Part shown: positions 16,810-25,159 of the stretch, piece after piece | How the letters are laid out: every line of letters begins with the position of its first letter | Position numbering within the stretch: position 1 is the first letter of the stretch | DNA from: Pseudonocardia phyllosphaerae | Lineage (GTDB): Bacteria; Actinomycetota; Actinomycetes; Mycobacteriales; Pseudonocardiaceae | Assembly (NCBI RefSeq): GCF_046546475.1 | Contig: NZ_JBKGXS010000004.1 | Span: forward strand, 248,001 to 312,000 | DNA: 64,000 bases | Direction of reading: 5' to 3' | The notes under the pieces: generated by a model | Seen by the model: the letters and a program-made list of their open reading frames with translations, nothing else | What the model was told of the DNA's origin: nothing | Database searches by the model: none | Position numbers and translations under genes: made by a program

Positions 16810-18654
16810 CTACGCGGCCGGGCCGGGCTTCTCCGGGGCGCCGCCGCCGGTCTCGGCGGGCTTGCCGGGCGCGGACCCGCCGGGCGCCTTGTCCGCGTCC
16901 GGGCGGGCGTCGACGCCTGCCTCCTTGCGCTGCGCGGCGGTGATCGCCGCGGGCGCCTGGGTCAGCGGGTCGTAGCCGCCACCGGTCTTCGGGAACGCGA
17001 TGACCTCGCGGATCGAGTCGACACCGGCCAGCAGCGCGGTGATCCGGTCCCAGCCGAACGCGATGCCGCCGTGCGGCGGCGGGCCGTAGGCGAACGCCTC
17101 GAGCAGGAAGCCGAACTTCTCCTGCGCCTCGGCCTCGGACAGCCCCATGATCTCGAAGACGCGCTTCTGGACCTCGGCGTCGTGGATACGGATCGAGCCG
17201 CCGCCGATCTCGTTGCCGTTGCAGACGATGTCGTAGGCGTAGGCCAGCGCGTTGCCCGGGTCCTTCTCGAAGGTGTCGATCCACTCCGGGGTGGGCGAGG
17301 TGAACGCGTGATGCAGCGCGGTCCACGCACCCCCGCCGACCGCGACGTCGTCGGTGTCGGCGGCCGACTCGAACAGCGGTGCGTCGACGATCCAGACGAA
17401 CGACCAGGCGGACTCGTCGATCGCGCCGATCCGGCGGGCGATCTCGCCGCGGGCGGCGCCGAGCAGCGCGCGGGCATCCGACGGCTTGCCTGCGGCGAAG
17501 AAGATGCAGTCGCCCGGGTTCGCACCGACGGCCTCGGCCAGGCCGGCCCGCTCGGTCTCGGACAGGTTCTTCACGACGGGGCCGCGCTCGTCGACCTCGC
17601 CGTCGTCGCCGATCAGGACGTAGGCCAGGCCGCGGGCGCCCCGCTGCTTGGCCCACTCCTGCCAGCCGTCGAGCACCTTGCGCGGCTGCGAGGCCCCGCC
17701 GGGCATGACGACGGCGCCGACGTAGGGGTTCTGGAAGACCCGGAACCCGGTGCCGGAGAAGTACTCGGTGAGCTCGGTCAGCTCGATGCCGAACCGCAGG
17801 TCCGGCTTGTCGGAGCCGAACCGGGCCATCGCCTCGGCGTAGGGCATCCGCGGGATCGGCGTGCTGATGTCGTGGCCGACGAGCTTCCACAGCGCGACCA
17901 GGACCTTCTCGGCCAGGGCGATGACGTCGTCCTGCTCGACGAAGCTCATCTCGATGTCGAGCTGGGTGAACTCGGGCTGCCGGTCGGCGCGGAAGTCCTC
18001 GTCCCGGTAGCAGCGCGCGATCTGGTAGTAGCGCTCGATGCCGCCGACCTGCAGCAGCTGCTTGAACAGCTGCGGGCTCTGCGGCAGGGCGTACCAGGAG
18101 CCGGGGCGCAGCCGGGCCGGGACCAGGAAGTCGCGGGCGCCCTCGGGGGTGGACCGGGTCAGGGTCGGGGTCTCGACCTCGACGAAGTCCTCGTCGGCCA
18201 GCACCGTGCGGGCGGCCTTGTTGACGTCGCTGCGCAGCTGGATCGCGGCGGCGGGGCCGGGGCGGCGCAGGTCGAGGTAGCGGTGGTGCAGCCGGATCTC
18301 CTCGCCGACGCCGGTGTGCTCGTCGATCGGGAACGGCAGCGGCGCGGACTCCGACAGCACGGTCAGGCCGGTCACCGTGACCTCGATGTCGCCGGTGGGC
18401 AGGTCCGGGTTCTCGTTGCCCTCCGGGCGGCGGACGACCTCGCCCGTCACCTGGATGCAGAACTCCGAACGCAGCCGGTGGGCGCGCTCGGCCATCTCGC
18501 CCTCGCGGAACACCACCTGCGCCGAACCGGAGCGGTCGCGCAGGTCGATGAAGATCACGCCGCCGTGATCGCGGCGGCGGGCCACCCATCCGGCGAGGGT
18601 CACGGTCTGGCCGGCGTTCTCGGCACGCAAGGTGCCGACGGGGTGGGTTCGCAT
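16810..18654 (-). CDS. aspS: Aspartyl-tRNA synthetase (probably non-discriminating Asp/Asn type)
   Basis: 614 residues, the bacterial AspRS length. N-terminal OB-fold (VTLAGWVARRRDHGGVIFIDLRDRSG) binds the anticodon. The class II core has motif 2 around RCYRDEDFRADRQPEFTQLD, the GAD insertion domain, and motif 3 GGIAFGWDRITALL. A Gly/Ala/Pro-rich tail of about 50 residues is unusual. Actinobacteria lacking asnS use AspRS to charge tRNA-Asn before GatCAB amidation; that is inferred, not seen. ATG at 18654 (MRTHPVG) matches the family start. It is divergent from the Phd/VapC pair, with 91 bases between starts. Confidence 0.96.
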   Translation of the reverse strand: MRTHPVGTLRAENAGQTVTLAGWVARRRDHGGVIFIDLRDRSGSAQVVFREGEMAERAHRLRSEFCIQVTGEVVRRPEGNENPDLPTGDIEVTVTGLTVLSESAPLPFPIDEHTGVGEEIRLHHRYLDLRRPGPAAAIQLRSDVNKAARTVLADEDFVEVETPTLTRSTPEGARDFLVPARLRPGSWYALPQSPQLFKQLLQVGGIERYYQIARCYRDEDFRADRQPEFTQLDIEMSFVEQDDVIALAEKVLVALWKLVGHDISTPIPRMPYAEAMARFGSDKPDLRFGIELTELTEYFSGTGFRVFQNPYVGAVVMPGGASQPRKVLDGWQEWAKQRGARGLAYVLIGDDGEVDERGPVVKNLSETERAGLAEAVGANPGDCIFFAAGKPSDARALLGAARGEIARRIGAIDESAWSFVWIVDAPLFESAADTDDVAVGGGAWTALHHAFTSPTPEWIDTFEKDPGNALAYAYDIVCNGNEIGGGSIRIHDAEVQKRVFEIMGLSEAEAQEKFGFLLEAFAYGPPPHGGIAFGWDRITALLAGVDSIREVIAFPKTGGGYDPLTQAPAAITAAQRKEAGVDARPDADKAPGGSAPGKPAETGGGAPEKPGPAA

Positions 18655-18723
18655 CACGGCGGTCAAGGCTATCGGCAGGGGTCGGGGGGCTCGCCACCAG
18701 GTTTCACATGTGCCGTCGCCGCA

Positions 18724-18742
18724 GATAGCGAACAGCGCTATC
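18724..18742. promoter_or_regulatory. Inverted repeat directly upstream of the antitoxin gene, autoregulation operator candidate
   Basis: GATAGCG-aacag-CGCTATC has perfect 7-base arms and ends 3 bases before the antitoxin ATG (18746). Type II antitoxins typically bind such palindromes over their own promoter. Because aspS starts at 18654 in the opposite direction, binding here could also touch the aspS promoter. Confidence 0.6.
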
Positions 18743-18745
18743 GTC

Positions 18746-19033
18746 ATGTACGTGGGTGTCATCAAGCAGTCCGAGCTGCGTAACGACAACGCGGCGATCA
18801 TGCGACGCGTCGCGGCCGGCGAACGGTTCACCGTGACGGTCAACGGTGCCCCGGTCGCCGATCTCGTTCCCCACCAGCGGGTCACGCAACGGCGCGAGGT
18901 ACCCGCCACGGAGCTCGACGCACTCTTCTCCGGGCTCCCGCCGGTCGACGTCGCCGTGTGGGATCGGGACCGCACCGGGATCGATGCCCTGCTGAGCGAC
19001 ACCGAGCTCGACGACCCCGACGACGAGCGGTGA
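18746..19033 (+). CDS. Type II antitoxin, Phd/YefM family
   Basis: 95 residues from ATG 18746. The N-terminal Phd fold reads VGVIKQSELRNDNAAIMRRVAAGERFTVTVNGAPVADLVP, here quoted only by its pattern: a short DNA-binding N-terminus, the RVAAGERF helix and the NGAPVADLVP strand typical of prevent-host-death antitoxins. The acidic C-terminus (DTELDDPDDER) would wrap the toxin. Its stop overlaps the toxin's GTG (GTGA). A 7-base inverted repeat lies immediately upstream. Confidence 0.88.
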   Translation: MYVGVIKQSELRNDNAAIMRRVAAGERFTVTVNGAPVADLVPHQRVTQRREVPATELDALFSGLPPVDVAVWDRDRTGIDALLSDTELDDPDDER

Positions 19034-19443
19034 GCAGCCCGCGGGGACCGCTGCCTCGCATCGTGGCCGACACCTCCGTCCTGATCGACCGTCCGACCGG
19101 CGGATTCGCCGCCTGGGCCGACGTGGTGCTGGTGACGATCGTGTCGGTCGCCGAACTCGAGTACGGCGCCCAGACGTCGGATCCCGTGCAGGCCCTGGCG
19201 AGACGACGTCGCCTGCGCGCAGTCGTGGACACCTTCGACGTGCTTTCGCTCGATGTCGCGGGCGCGGAACTGTACGGCGCTCTCGCGGAACTCGTCCGTC
19301 GCCGGGGACGCAATCCCCGCCCACGACGATTCGATCTGCTGATCGCCGCGATCGCGGCGCGGCACGGTCTACCGCTCCTGACCCGCGATCGCGACGGCCT
19401 CGCCGGGCTGGAACGGCTCGTGCACGTCGAGACCGTGACCTGA
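19030..19443 (+). CDS. Type II toxin, VapC-type PIN-domain ribonuclease
   Basis: 137 residues from GTG 19030, coupled to the antitoxin. PIN domain acidic residues: D in IVADTSVLID, E in VSVAELEYG, D in PRRFDLLIAAIAA and D in LLTRDRDGL, the four carboxylates that bind Mg2+ for RNA cleavage. All appear intact, so the toxin should be active. VapC toxins typically cut tRNA or 23S rRNA; the target is not known here. The pair sits between aspS and the radical SAM gene. Confidence 0.9.
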   Translation: MSSPRGPLPRIVADTSVLIDRPTGGFAAWADVVLVTIVSVAELEYGAQTSDPVQALARRRRLRAVVDTFDVLSLDVAGAELYGALAELVRRRGRNPRPRRFDLLIAAIAARHGLPLLTRDRDGLAGLERLVHVETVT

Positions 19444-19460
19444 GGTTCCGTCCGTCCGCA

Positions 19461-19504
19461 CCCCGATCCACCCGTGCCCCGATCCACCCGTGCCTCGATC
19501 CCCC
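19461..19504. repeat. 16-base tandem repeat, about 2.75 copies, between convergent vapC and radical SAM genes
   Basis: CCCCGATCCACCCGTG at 19461-19476 and 19477-19492 (identical), then CCTCGATCCCCC. It fills most of the 66-base gap between the convergent stops. It shows no hairpin. Confidence 0.8.
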
Positions 19505-19509
19505 GCGCC

Positions 19510-21534
19510 TCACAGCAGGCTCAGCTGCCCCGCACCCGGCTCGCCTCCCACCTGCTTCCCCTGCTCCTGACGCGTCCACCCCGGATCCCGCGGGTTCGGC
19601 TCCGGACGGTCCAGGCCGTGCCGCGCCAGCAGCGGCGCCACCCGCTTGGCGAGGCCGGCGCGGTAGTCGCGGCCGGCGTAGGCACCCCGGCGGTAGAGCT
19701 GTTCGTAGCGCGGGACCAGGGCCGGGTACTGCCGGGCCAGCCAGGCCAGGAACCACTCGCGGGCCCCGGGGCGCAGGTGCAGTGCCAGCACCGTCGCCCG
19801 GGTCGCACCGGCCGCGGCGATCTCGGCGAGCAGGGCGTCCAGGGCCTCGTCGGAGTCGGTGAGCCACGGCAGCACCGGAGCCACCATCACCCCGCACGGC
19901 AGCCCGGCGTCGGTGATCCGGCGGACGAGGTCGAGCCGCGCCCTCGGGCTGGGGGTGCCGGGTTCGAGGTGGGCCTGCAGCTCCCGGTCGAGCAGCGCGA
20001 CCGACACCCCGGTGCCGACCCGGACGTCCGCGTTCGCCGCGGCGAGCTCGGGCAGATCGCGGGTCAGCACGGTGCCCTTGGTGAGGATCGAGAACGGGGT
20101 CCCGGACCGGGCCAGCGCGGAGATCACCCCGGGCATGAGCCGGTAGCGGCCCTCGGCGCGCTGGTACGGGTCGGTGTTGGTACCCATCGCGACGTGCTCG
20201 CGCCGCCACGACGGCCGGGCCAGCTCCCGTTCCAGCACGCGGGCCACGTTGACCTTGACCACGATCCGGGAGTCGAAGTCCTCCCCCGCGTCGAGGTCGA
20301 GGTAGGTGTGGGTGTTGCGGGCGAAGCAGTTGTGGCTCACCACGCCCGCGGCGACGAAGTCCCCGGTGCCGGTGGTGATGTCGTACATCGGGCGGATCTC
20401 GCCGGTGTCGGTCACCGACACCACCTGCGGGCCGCCGTCGGGTGGTTCCTCGACCAGGGACCCGGCGACGTCGCGCACCCGGCCGACGGCGGGATCGGCG
20501 ATCGCGACGAGCCGGAGCTGCTCGGCCGCTCCGCCGAGCACCCGCAGGGCACGCGCGCCGGGGACACCGGCCCGCGTCGTCGGTTCGGAGGCGACCCGGA
20601 ACCCCAGCCGCCGCAGCGCGTCCACCGTCGCGCGGGTGAGCACCGGGTCCACCGGCACGAGCCGCAGGACCCCCGCGGTGACCTCGCCGCACGCGTCGGC
20701 GACACCGCCGAGGAACCCCGCCGACCAGCCGGGTGTCGGCTGCTCCGGCCAGGCCGTCGGCGTACCGGAGGGCGCACCAGCCCCGACCGTGACCCGCGAC
20801 GGCGACCCGGCCAGCAGGTGGTGCGCGCGGGCGAGCGCCTCCATCTCCACCCATGCCGACGGGAACGGCTCCGCGGACACCCGGGAGCGCACCGCATCGG
20901 CCCGGACCAGGCCGCACAGGTAGCCCTCGGGCCAGCCGGGCGAGTGCGGACCACCCGGCTCCGAGGCGATGGGCATGCCCGCCGCCCCGGGCCCGACGAG
21001 TGCGGTGCCGGGCCGCAGGTGCGGGCGCCGGGCCGAGGACCGGCAGCGCCCGGGCCGCACGTGCGCCCAGCCGTCAGGGGTCAGGAACCGGTGCTCGGAG
21101 GAGGCGTGCACGACGGTGCCGTCGCTCAGCGCGACCCGCTGCGCACGCCGCCGGGTGGACCAGTGCGCGAGCACCGGGGTGCGCACCCAGCGCCGCCTGC
21201 CGGACCGCCCGTCGGGCACGGTGCCGAGCACCTCGTCGCCGGGGCGCAGCTCGGCGATGGGACACGACCGCCCGTCGGCGGTGAGCACCGGGGTCTCCGC
21301 TGCAAGACAGTAGGTACAGGCATGGGAACAGCCCCGGTACGGGTTGACCGTCCACCCGAACGGCACCGGCGAGGACGGCCCCACCCGGTTCAGCGCCGAC
21401 CGGGCCTCGACCTCGTGGAACACCGTCCCGGCGAACTCCGGCGTGCGCACCGAGCGCAGCAGCCCGCGCATGCCGGGCAGCGCCTCGGCACCGCCGATCC
21501 CGTCGAGACCCACCTGCTGTCCGCTCCATCGCAC
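19510..21534 (-). CDS. Intein-containing radical SAM protein, Rv2578c family (SplB/spore photoproduct lyase-like)
   Basis: 674-residue precursor: 347 residues of radical SAM protein plus a 327-residue intein. The radical SAM CX3CX2C motif is split: C69 and C73 (CSHACTY) precede the intein, and the third cysteine is residue 403, the first after it (CFARNTHTYLDLD). Downstream are VKVNVARVL, TDPYQRAE, FSILTKGTVLTRDLP and GVSVALLD, as in COG1533 'DNA repair photolyase' proteins such as M. tuberculosis Rv2578c. The enzyme cannot bind its 4Fe-4S cluster until the intein is removed. GTG 21534 was chosen; a perfect LexA box lies 8 bases upstream. Substrate unknown; a DNA-damage role is inferred from family and SOS control. 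Confidence 0.92.
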   Translation of the reverse strand: MRWSGQQVGLDGIGGAEALPGMRGLLRSVRTPEFAGTVFHEVEARSALNRVGPSSPVPFGWTVNPYRGCSHACTYCLAAETPVLTADGRSCPIAELRPGDEVLGTVPDGRSGRRRWVRTPVLAHWSTRRRAQRVALSDGTVVHASSEHRFLTPDGWAHVRPGRCRSSARRPHLRPGTALVGPGAAGMPIASEPGGPHSPGWPEGYLCGLVRADAVRSRVSAEPFPSAWVEMEALARAHHLLAGSPSRVTVGAGAPSGTPTAWPEQPTPGWSAGFLGGVADACGEVTAGVLRLVPVDPVLTRATVDALRRLGFRVASEPTTRAGVPGARALRVLGGAAEQLRLVAIADPAVGRVRDVAGSLVEEPPDGGPQVVSVTDTGEIRPMYDITTGTGDFVAAGVVSHNCFARNTHTYLDLDAGEDFDSRIVVKVNVARVLERELARPSWRREHVAMGTNTDPYQRAEGRYRLMPGVISALARSGTPFSILTKGTVLTRDLPELAAANADVRVGTGVSVALLDRELQAHLEPGTPSPRARLDLVRRITDAGLPCGVMVAPVLPWLTDSDEALDALLAEIAAAGATRATVLALHLRPGAREWFLAWLARQYPALVPRYEQLYRRGAYAGRDYRAGLAKRVAPLLARHGLDRPEPNPRDPGWTRQEQGKQVGGEPGAGQLSLL
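20329..21309 (-). mobile_element. Intein in the radical SAM gene, with decayed LAGLIDADG homing endonuclease
   Basis: 327 residues. Block A starts at catalytic Cys1 (CLAAETPVLTADG). Block B has the conserved His in SSEHRFLTPDG (intein residues 70-80). Block F is MYDITTGTGDFVAAGVV, and block G ends SHN, followed by Cys+1. These are all residues needed for class 1 splicing. The middle contains two weak LAGLIDADG-like helices, YLCGLVRADAV (130-140) and AGFLGGVADACGEV (197-210). The aspartate remains, but the following Gly is replaced (DA instead of DG), so the homing nuclease is probably inactive. Splicing joins TY to CFARN and restores CX3CX2C. Confidence 0.9.
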
Positions 21535-21542
21535 TCCGACAG

Positions 21543-21558
21543 TCGAACACAAGTTCGA
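21543..21558. promoter_or_regulatory. LexA-binding SOS box, perfect palindrome
   Basis: TCGAACACAAGTTCGA matches the mycobacterial/actinobacterial SOS consensus TCGAAC-N4-GTTCGA at all 12 defined positions. It lies 8 bases upstream of the GTG of the radical SAM gene, where bound LexA would block transcription or elongation. The divergent YibE/F gene starts 101 bases away on the other side. From memory, Rv2578c is also in the mycobacterial LexA regulon. Confidence 0.88.
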
Positions 21559-21659
21559 ACCATCGGCAAGGCGCGAACGGAGCAACCTGTCGTCGCCGGG
21601 TGACACCCTCCGGGCGAACGGCCCCCGGGACCCGCCCCGGACCTTGCGAGGATGCGGGG

Positions 21660-23168
21660 ATGCACCCGGACGACCCCCGCCGCGCCCGCACCGCCCCCGG
21701 TGGCGACGCGCGCTCCCCCGGTCGGCGTGCGGCACATCGGCACGACGCCCCGGCCGCCGCGCGGCCGTCGCCGGAGCCCGCCGCGGCCCCGGTCCCCACC
21801 GGACGTCGCGCAGCCCGCCGCGCCGCGGAACGCGACGGCCACACCGCTCCCGTCGCCGGCCCCCACACCGTCCACCCGTCCCCGGAGCACACGTCCCCGG
21901 CACACGCGGTCCCTGAGCACGCGACCCCGGAGCCGGCGCACTCCTCGGCCCCGGCCGGGCCGCCGCCCGACCACACCGGCCACGGCCACGGGCACGGGCA
22001 CGGACCCGCCACCCCGGCCGGGCACCGGGTCCGCAAGCTCCTGTTCGCGCTGCTCGTCCCCTGCGGCCTCGCGACGCTGGTCGGCGTCGTGCTGCTGTGG
22101 CCGGGCGCCGCGCCGATCCCGTCGCTGCCGCCGACGCAGACGGTCCATGCCGACGTCACCGCGGTCCAGGTCGCCGACTGCTCACCGGGGTCGGGCGACC
22201 GGGGCTGCACCGGGGTGACGGTCGCGATGTCCGACGGTCCGCGCGCCGGACGCGACCTGGTGCAGCTGGTGCCGGTGGAGCCGTCGACGCCACGGTTCGC
22301 CGTCGGCGACCCGGTGGTGCTGTCCTGGTCCGGCGGCAATCCCGACGAGGCCGGGTCCTACCAGCTCAGCGACTTCCAGCGCGGTCCGGCGCTGGCCTGG
22401 CTGGCGGGTGCGTTCGCGCTGGCCGTGGTGCTGCTGGGCCGGCTGCGCGGGGTCGCGGCGCTGGTGGGACTGCTGCTCAGCTTCGTGGTGCTGCTGTGGT
22501 TCGTGCTGCCGTCGATCCTGTCCGGGCACGCACCGCTCGCCGTCGCCGTCACCGGCTCCTGCCTGATCATGTTCGCGGTGCTGTACCTGACGCACGGGTT
22601 CAACGCCCGCACCTCGTGCGCGGTGCTCGGCACGCTGGCGTCGCTGGCACTGATCGGGCTGCTCGGATGGGTCTTCTCCGCCGCGGCCCGGCTGACCGGG
22701 CTGGACGACACGACGTCGAACCTGATCGGGACGCTCGGCTCGGTCCCGATCGACACCCGCGGCCTGGTGCTGGCCGGGCTGGTGATCGGCGCGCTCGGCG
22801 TGCTCGACGACGTCACCGTCACCCAGGCCGCCGCCGTCTGGGAGCTCGGCTCGGCCAACCACCGGCTCGGCGCCCGCGAGCTCTACGCGGCCGGCATGCG
22901 GATCGGGCGCGACCACGTCGCGTCTGCGGTGAACACCCTGGTCCTGGCCTACGCCGGCGCCGCGCTGCCACTGATGCTGCTGTTCACGGTGTCGTCGACG
23001 AACTTCACATCCGTGCTGACGAGCCAGGACGTCGCCACCGAGATCGTGCGGACGCTGGTGGGCAGCATCGGGCTGGTCGCCTCGGTGCCGGTGACGACCG
23101 GGCTGGCCGCGCTGGTCGTGGCGCGCGGGAAGCCGGAGGCGCCCGCCGGTGCGGGAGCGCGAGCCTAG
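21660..23168 (+). CDS. YibE/F family membrane protein
   Basis: 502 residues. The first 120 are low complexity (Arg/Pro/Ala), ending in an HGHGHGHG stretch that could bind metal. One anchor helix follows (LLFALLVPCGLATLVGVVLLW), then an extracytosolic beta-rich domain, then about seven membrane helices with the YibE/F hallmark ALGVLDDVTVTQAAAVWEL and later NTLVLAYAGAALPLMLL. The family is widespread in Gram-positives; the function is unknown, with transport or efflux proposed. ATG 21660 was chosen. The stop shares the palindromic CCTAGG with the stop of the convergent methyltransferase gene. Confidence 0.88.
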   Translation: MHPDDPRRARTAPGGDARSPGRRAAHRHDAPAAARPSPEPAAAPVPTGRRAARRAAERDGHTAPVAGPHTVHPSPEHTSPAHAVPEHATPEPAHSSAPAGPPPDHTGHGHGHGHGPATPAGHRVRKLLFALLVPCGLATLVGVVLLWPGAAPIPSLPPTQTVHADVTAVQVADCSPGSGDRGCTGVTVAMSDGPRAGRDLVQLVPVEPSTPRFAVGDPVVLSWSGGNPDEAGSYQLSDFQRGPALAWLAGAFALAVVLLGRLRGVAALVGLLLSFVVLLWFVLPSILSGHAPLAVAVTGSCLIMFAVLYLTHGFNARTSCAVLGTLASLALIGLLGWVFSAAARLTGLDDTTSNLIGTLGSVPIDTRGLVLAGLVIGALGVLDDVTVTQAAAVWELGSANHRLGARELYAAGMRIGRDHVASAVNTLVLAYAGAALPLMLLFTVSSTNFTSVLTSQDVATEIVRTLVGSIGLVASVPVTTGLAALVVARGKPEAPAGAGARA

Positions 23169-23704
23169 GCGGGGGCGCGGGCGAGCAGCCGGGCCCCGCC
23201 GTCGCCCTCGTGGTGCTCGATGATCTCCAGCCCGGCGAAGGCGCGGGCCAGCTCGCCGGGCTCGGCGCGGAACCGGCCGCCGGAGTCGCCGACCTCGGAC
23301 AGCACGGTGACCACCAGCAGCCCGCCGGGGGCGAGCGCGTCGCGCAGCGCAGGGTAGAGCGCCGGGTCGCGGAAGCGCTGGCAGACGACGACGTCGTAGC
23401 GGCTCTCCTCGGCCGGGAACCCGGCGTCGAGGTCGGCCTCCACCCACCGCACCCGCACCTCCCGGCCGGCGGCGAGCTCCGCGCCGGCCGCGAGGCCGGC
23501 CGGAGACACGTCGACGGCGACGACGTCGAGTCCGTGCTCGGCCAGCCACACCGCGACGCTGCCGCGTCCGCAGGCCACGTCGAGTGCGCGCCCGGTGGCG
23601 GGCAGCAGGTCGAGGCGCCCGCGCAGCGCGTCCGGCGGCTGCGGGGTCCCGGCGCCGAGCGCGGCGTGCTTGGTGTCCCAGCGCTCGCGGTCCTGCTCGG
23701 CCAT
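23165..23704 (-). CDS. Class I SAM-dependent methyltransferase
   Basis: 179 residues from ATG 23704, which overlaps the hisS stop (ATGA). Motif I LDVACGRGSVAVWLAEHG binds SAM; the acidic residue at the end of strand 2 is in VVAVDVSPAGL; YDVVVCQRFRDPALYPALRDALAPGGLLVVTVLSE covers motifs II-III in pattern. The N-terminal RERWDTKHA box resembles TehB/UbiE-like small methyltransferases. The substrate is unknown. Coupled downstream of hisS. Confidence 0.82.
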   Translation of the reverse strand: MAEQDRERWDTKHAALGAGTPQPPDALRGRLDLLPATGRALDVACGRGSVAVWLAEHGLDVVAVDVSPAGLAAGAELAAGREVRVRWVEADLDAGFPAEESRYDVVVCQRFRDPALYPALRDALAPGGLLVVTVLSEVGDSGGRFRAEPGELARAFAGLEIIEHHEGDGGARLLARAPA

Positions 23705-25020
23705 CAGCCCGCGAGAGCCGCGACGACGGCGTCGACGCATCCGTCGAGCGGCACGTCCTGCTGCTCGCCGGAGGCCAGGTCCTTCAGCCCGGCCGTCCCG
23801 TTCTCGATGTCGCGCTCCCCCAGGACGAGCGCGAAGCGCGCCCCGGACCGGTCGGCGGACTTCATGGCTCCCTTGAGGCCGCGCCCGCCGTAGGAGAGGT
23901 CGACGCGGATCCCGGCCGCGCGCAGCTGCGCGGCGAGCACGACGAGCCGGCGTTGCGCGGCGTCGCCCAGCGGCACGCCGTAGACCTCGGCGCGGGCGGT
24001 CGACCAGGGCTGCACGCCCTCGACCTGGCAGGCCAGCAGCGTCCGGTCGACGCCGATGCCGAACCCGACGCCGGACAGCTCGGCCCCGCCGAGGGTGGCC
24101 ATCAGGCCGTCGTAGCGGCCGCCCCCGCCGATCCCGGACTGGGCGCCGAGTCCGTCGTGGACGAACTCGAAGGTGGTCTTGGTGTAGTAGTCCAGGCCGC
24201 GCACCATGCGCGGGTTCGGCGTGTAGGCGATGCCGAGGTCGTCGAGGTGGGCCAGCACGCGGGCGTGGTGGTCGGCGGCGGCGTCGGACAGGTGGTCCAT
24301 CAGCAGCGGCGCGTCGGCCATCGCGGCGCGGACCTCGGGGCGCTTGTCGTCGAGCACGCGCAGCGGGTTGATCGCGGCGCGCTCGCGGGTGGCCTCGTCG
24401 AGGTCGAGCCCGGCGAGGAACTCCTGCAGCCGCTCGCGGTAGGCGGGGCGGCAGTCGGCGTCGCCGAGGGAGGTGATCTCGAGGCGGTAGCCGGTCAGGC
24501 CGAGGGCCTTGAACCCCTCGTCGGCGACGGCGATGACCTCGGCGTCCAGCGCCGGGTCGTCGATCCCGATGGCCTCGACGCCGACCTGCTGCAGCTGCCG
24601 GTAGCGCCCGGCCTGCGGGCGTTCGTAACGGAAGAACGGGCCGGTGTAGCGCAGCTTGACCGGCAGGCCCTGCTTGTCCAGGTTGTGCTCGATGACCGAG
24701 CGGACGACGCCCGCGGTGCCCTCGGGACGCAGCGTCACCGACCGCTCGCCGCGGTCGGCGAAGGTGTACATCTCCTTGGAGACGACGTCGGTGGACTCCC
24801 CGACGCCGCGGGCGTACAGCCCGGTGTCCTCGAAGACCGGCAGCTCGATGTGCCCGTACCCGGCGTGAGCTGCGGCTCCGGCCAGAGTGTCACGGACGTG
24901 GGTGAAGCCCGCCGAGTCCGGAGGCAGGTACTCCGGGATGCCCTTCGGCGCGGCGAACGGCTCGGGCCTGCGGGCCCGGCCGTCGGCCCGCGGCTCGCCG
25001 GCGGTCTCGGTGGTGCTCAC
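23704..25020 (-). CDS. hisS: Histidyl-tRNA synthetase
   Basis: 438 residues; class II. An N-terminal extension of about 20 residues precedes PKGIPEYLPPDS. Motif 2 region: TLRPEGTAGVVRSVIEHNL and TGPFFRYERPQAGRYRQLQQVGVE. His-specific motifs: HisA-like ARGLDYYTKTTFEFVHD, here RMVRGLDYYTKTTFEF, and motif 3 GVGFGIGVDRTLL. The C-terminal anticodon domain follows. GTG 25020 has AAGGACG upstream. Next to the cyclophilin and rel, as in M. tuberculosis (Rv2580c). Confidence 0.95.
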   Translation of the reverse strand: MSTTETAGEPRADGRARRPEPFAAPKGIPEYLPPDSAGFTHVRDTLAGAAAHAGYGHIELPVFEDTGLYARGVGESTDVVSKEMYTFADRGERSVTLRPEGTAGVVRSVIEHNLDKQGLPVKLRYTGPFFRYERPQAGRYRQLQQVGVEAIGIDDPALDAEVIAVADEGFKALGLTGYRLEITSLGDADCRPAYRERLQEFLAGLDLDEATRERAAINPLRVLDDKRPEVRAAMADAPLLMDHLSDAAADHHARVLAHLDDLGIAYTPNPRMVRGLDYYTKTTFEFVHDGLGAQSGIGGGGRYDGLMATLGGAELSGVGFGIGVDRTLLACQVEGVQPWSTARAEVYGVPLGDAAQRRLVVLAAQLRAAGIRVDLSYGGRGLKGAMKSADRSGARFALVLGERDIENGTAGLKDLASGEQQDVPLDGCVDAVVAALAG

Positions 25021-25159
25021 GGTGGGTGCACGTCCTTTCGGTACGGGTCGTCCCCAGCGTAGAACCGGCGTCTCTCAGCTTTCCTCTCAGGTCGCCCCGC
25101 TACCCTCCGGCGCAACGCGATGTACGACGCGTGGTGATCGACCAGGGAGCGACGAGGAC

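Noticed and set aside
16606..18783. 725-residue open frame on the plus strand
   Set aside because: Antisense to aspS and DUF389; no recognisable domain.
19510..21534. A disrupted radical SAM pseudogene with a random insertion
   Set aside because: The insert keeps one open frame and carries all intein splice blocks in the right order, so it is an intein and not a disruption.
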